DNA of 5,853 bases, taken from positions 1 to 5,853 of the forward strand of contig JACEST010000129.1 in NCBI GenBank assembly GCA_013911715.1. Direction: 5' to 3'. The translations under genes and the position numbers were made by a program. Of this stretch, positions 4,980-5,853 are shown one piece after another; the stretch's first letter is position 1; every line of letters begins with the position of its first letter. Below the pieces are notes generated by a model, which searched no databases, was not told the origin of the DNA, and was given only the letters and a program-made list of their open reading frames with translations. This DNA is from Sphingopyxis sp. GTDB taxonomy: Bacteria > Pseudomonadota > Alphaproteobacteria > Sphingomonadales > Sphingomonadaceae.

Positions 4980-5853
4980 ATGACCGAAGCATCGCCCCGG
5001 CAGACGCGGCTCGACCGCCATAATGGCATTGCCATCATCACCCTCGACCGGCCCGACCGGATGAACGCCTTCACCGCGCACATGGCGCTGGAACTGGTCG
5101 CCGCGCTCGACGAATGCGACGCCGATGATGGCGTGCGCGCGGTCATTTTCACTGGCGAGGGCGAGCGTGCCTTTTGCGCCGGCGCCGACCTGTCCGCCGG
5201 AGCCGCCACCTTCGACTATGAAAAGAGCGGTCGCAAAGCGGTTATCACTGGCTCGACCGACACCAGCCCGGTCGCCGAGGACGGCAGCATCAATTGGTCG
5301 CACCCGTTGATCCGCGACACCGGCGGGCGGGTCAGCCTGCGGATATTTGAGAGCCGCAAGCCGGTGATCGGCGCAATCAATGGCGCGGCGGTGGGAATTG
5401 GCGCGACGATGACGCTGCCCATGGACGCGCGGCTGCTCAGTGATACGGCGCGCTATGGCTTTGTGTTCGCGCGGCGCGGGATTGTTCCCGAAGCTGCGTC
5501 GAGCTGGTTCCTGCCGCGCCTCGTCGGCATCGCGGCGGCCGCCGACTGGTGCTATTCGGGCCGCCTGATCGGGGCCGAGGAAGCACTGGCGGCGGGCCTC
5601 GCCCAATCGGTCCACGCTCCCGGCGATCTCATCGACGCCGCCATCGCCAAGGCCCGCCAGATGACCGAAGGCAGCGCCCCGGTGTCGGTCGCGCTGACGC
5701 GCGCGATGCTGTGGCGGATGCTCGGCGCGCCGCACCCGATGGTCGCGCACCGCTGGGACAGCCGCGCCGTCTTTGCGCGCGGACGCAGTCCCGACGCCAA
5801 GGAAGGCGTCGTCAGCTTCCTCGAAAAACGCGCACCCGATTTCACCGCCAGCG
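4980..5853 (+). CDS. Enoyl-CoA hydratase/isomerase (crotonase) superfamily protein, partial at its 3' end
   Basis: The frame is open for 291 codons to the window edge without a stop. Only a short C-terminal tail seems missing. The crotonase fold is clear: IAIITLDRPDRMNAF (17-31), the first oxyanion-hole segment FCAGADLS (65-72), and the second, KPVIGAINGAAVGIG (127-141). Between them is a longer than usual insert, about residues 73-116. The two glutamates of classical enoyl-CoA hydratases (Glu144 and Glu164 in the rat enzyme) align with Thr143 and Phe163. Glu171, in GIVPEAASSWFLPR, aligns with the single catalytic Glu of Delta3,Delta2-enoyl-CoA isomerases. An isomerase or other acyl-CoA activity is therefore likelier than simple hydration. 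The start at 4980 matches family N-termini, although its Shine-Dalgarno is weak. In-frame TTG 4971, GTG 4950 and GTG 4917 are alternatives. It acts in the cytoplasm, probably in beta-oxidation or a related degradation route. Confidence 0.92.
   Translation, partial: MTEASPRQTRLDRHNGIAIITLDRPDRMNAFTAHMALELVAALDECDADDGVRAVIFTGEGERAFCAGADLSAGAATFDYEKSGRKAVITGSTDTSPVAEDGSINWSHPLIRDTGGRVSLRIFESRKPVIGAINGAAVGIGATMTLPMDARLLSDTARYGFVFARRGIVPEAASSWFLPRLVGIAAAADWCYSGRLIGAEEALAAGLAQSVHAPGDLIDAAIAKARQMTEGSAPVSVALTRAMLWRMLGAPHPMVAHRWDSRAVFARGRSPDAKEGVVSFLEKRAPDFTAS

Noticed and set aside
4884..5750. 288-codon open frame on the minus strand
   Set aside because: It is antisense to the crotonase gene, whose frame has clear family motifs. 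The product is Arg/Ala/Gly-rich low-information sequence.

Overview
The window looks like chromosomal DNA from a GC-rich alphaproteobacterium. The style of the autotransporter, its signal peptide and the strong G/C bias at third codon positions suggest Sphingomonadales, perhaps a Sphingopyxis- or Sphingomonas-like genome. That placement is an impression, not a computed result.

Layout from left to right. (1) Positions 1-130, minus strand: the first 43 residues of a lipoprotein with a clear lipobox, running off the left edge. (2) 418-504, plus strand: a complete tRNA-Leu with anticodon GAG and an encoded CCA end. (3) 505-1331: about 830 bases with no confident gene but many inverted and direct repeats. 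They include two three-way-junction-like folds, an AT-rich block of GATAATTA-type repeats flanked by an inverted repeat, and a degenerate direct repeat that resembles REP or transposon-end debris. A possible 52-residue cysteine-rich minus-strand ORF (996-1154) has its start codon inside a GC-rich hairpin. (4) 1333-1362: a strong intrinsic terminator for the minus-strand gene that follows. (5) 1382-4678, minus strand: a complete 1098-residue type V autotransporter. It has a signal peptide, an S1-family serine protease domain with His108/Asp195/Ser322, a beta-helical linker with passenger-associated repeats, and a C-terminal outer-membrane barrel ending in Phe. (6) 4679-4979: the divergent intergenic region. 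(7) 4980-5853, plus strand: an enoyl-CoA hydratase/isomerase (crotonase) superfamily gene, truncated by the right edge.

The genes do not form one pathway. The autotransporter is probably a single-gene transcript, with its own Shine-Dalgarno site and terminator, that exports a surface or secreted protease. The crotonase belongs to acyl-CoA metabolism and is transcribed in the opposite direction. The tRNA and lipoprotein are also independent and point away from each other. I see no clear new multi-gene system. The least explained part is the structured, gene-poor stretch between the tRNA and the autotransporter. The most testable protein-level point is the rearranged active site of the crotonase.
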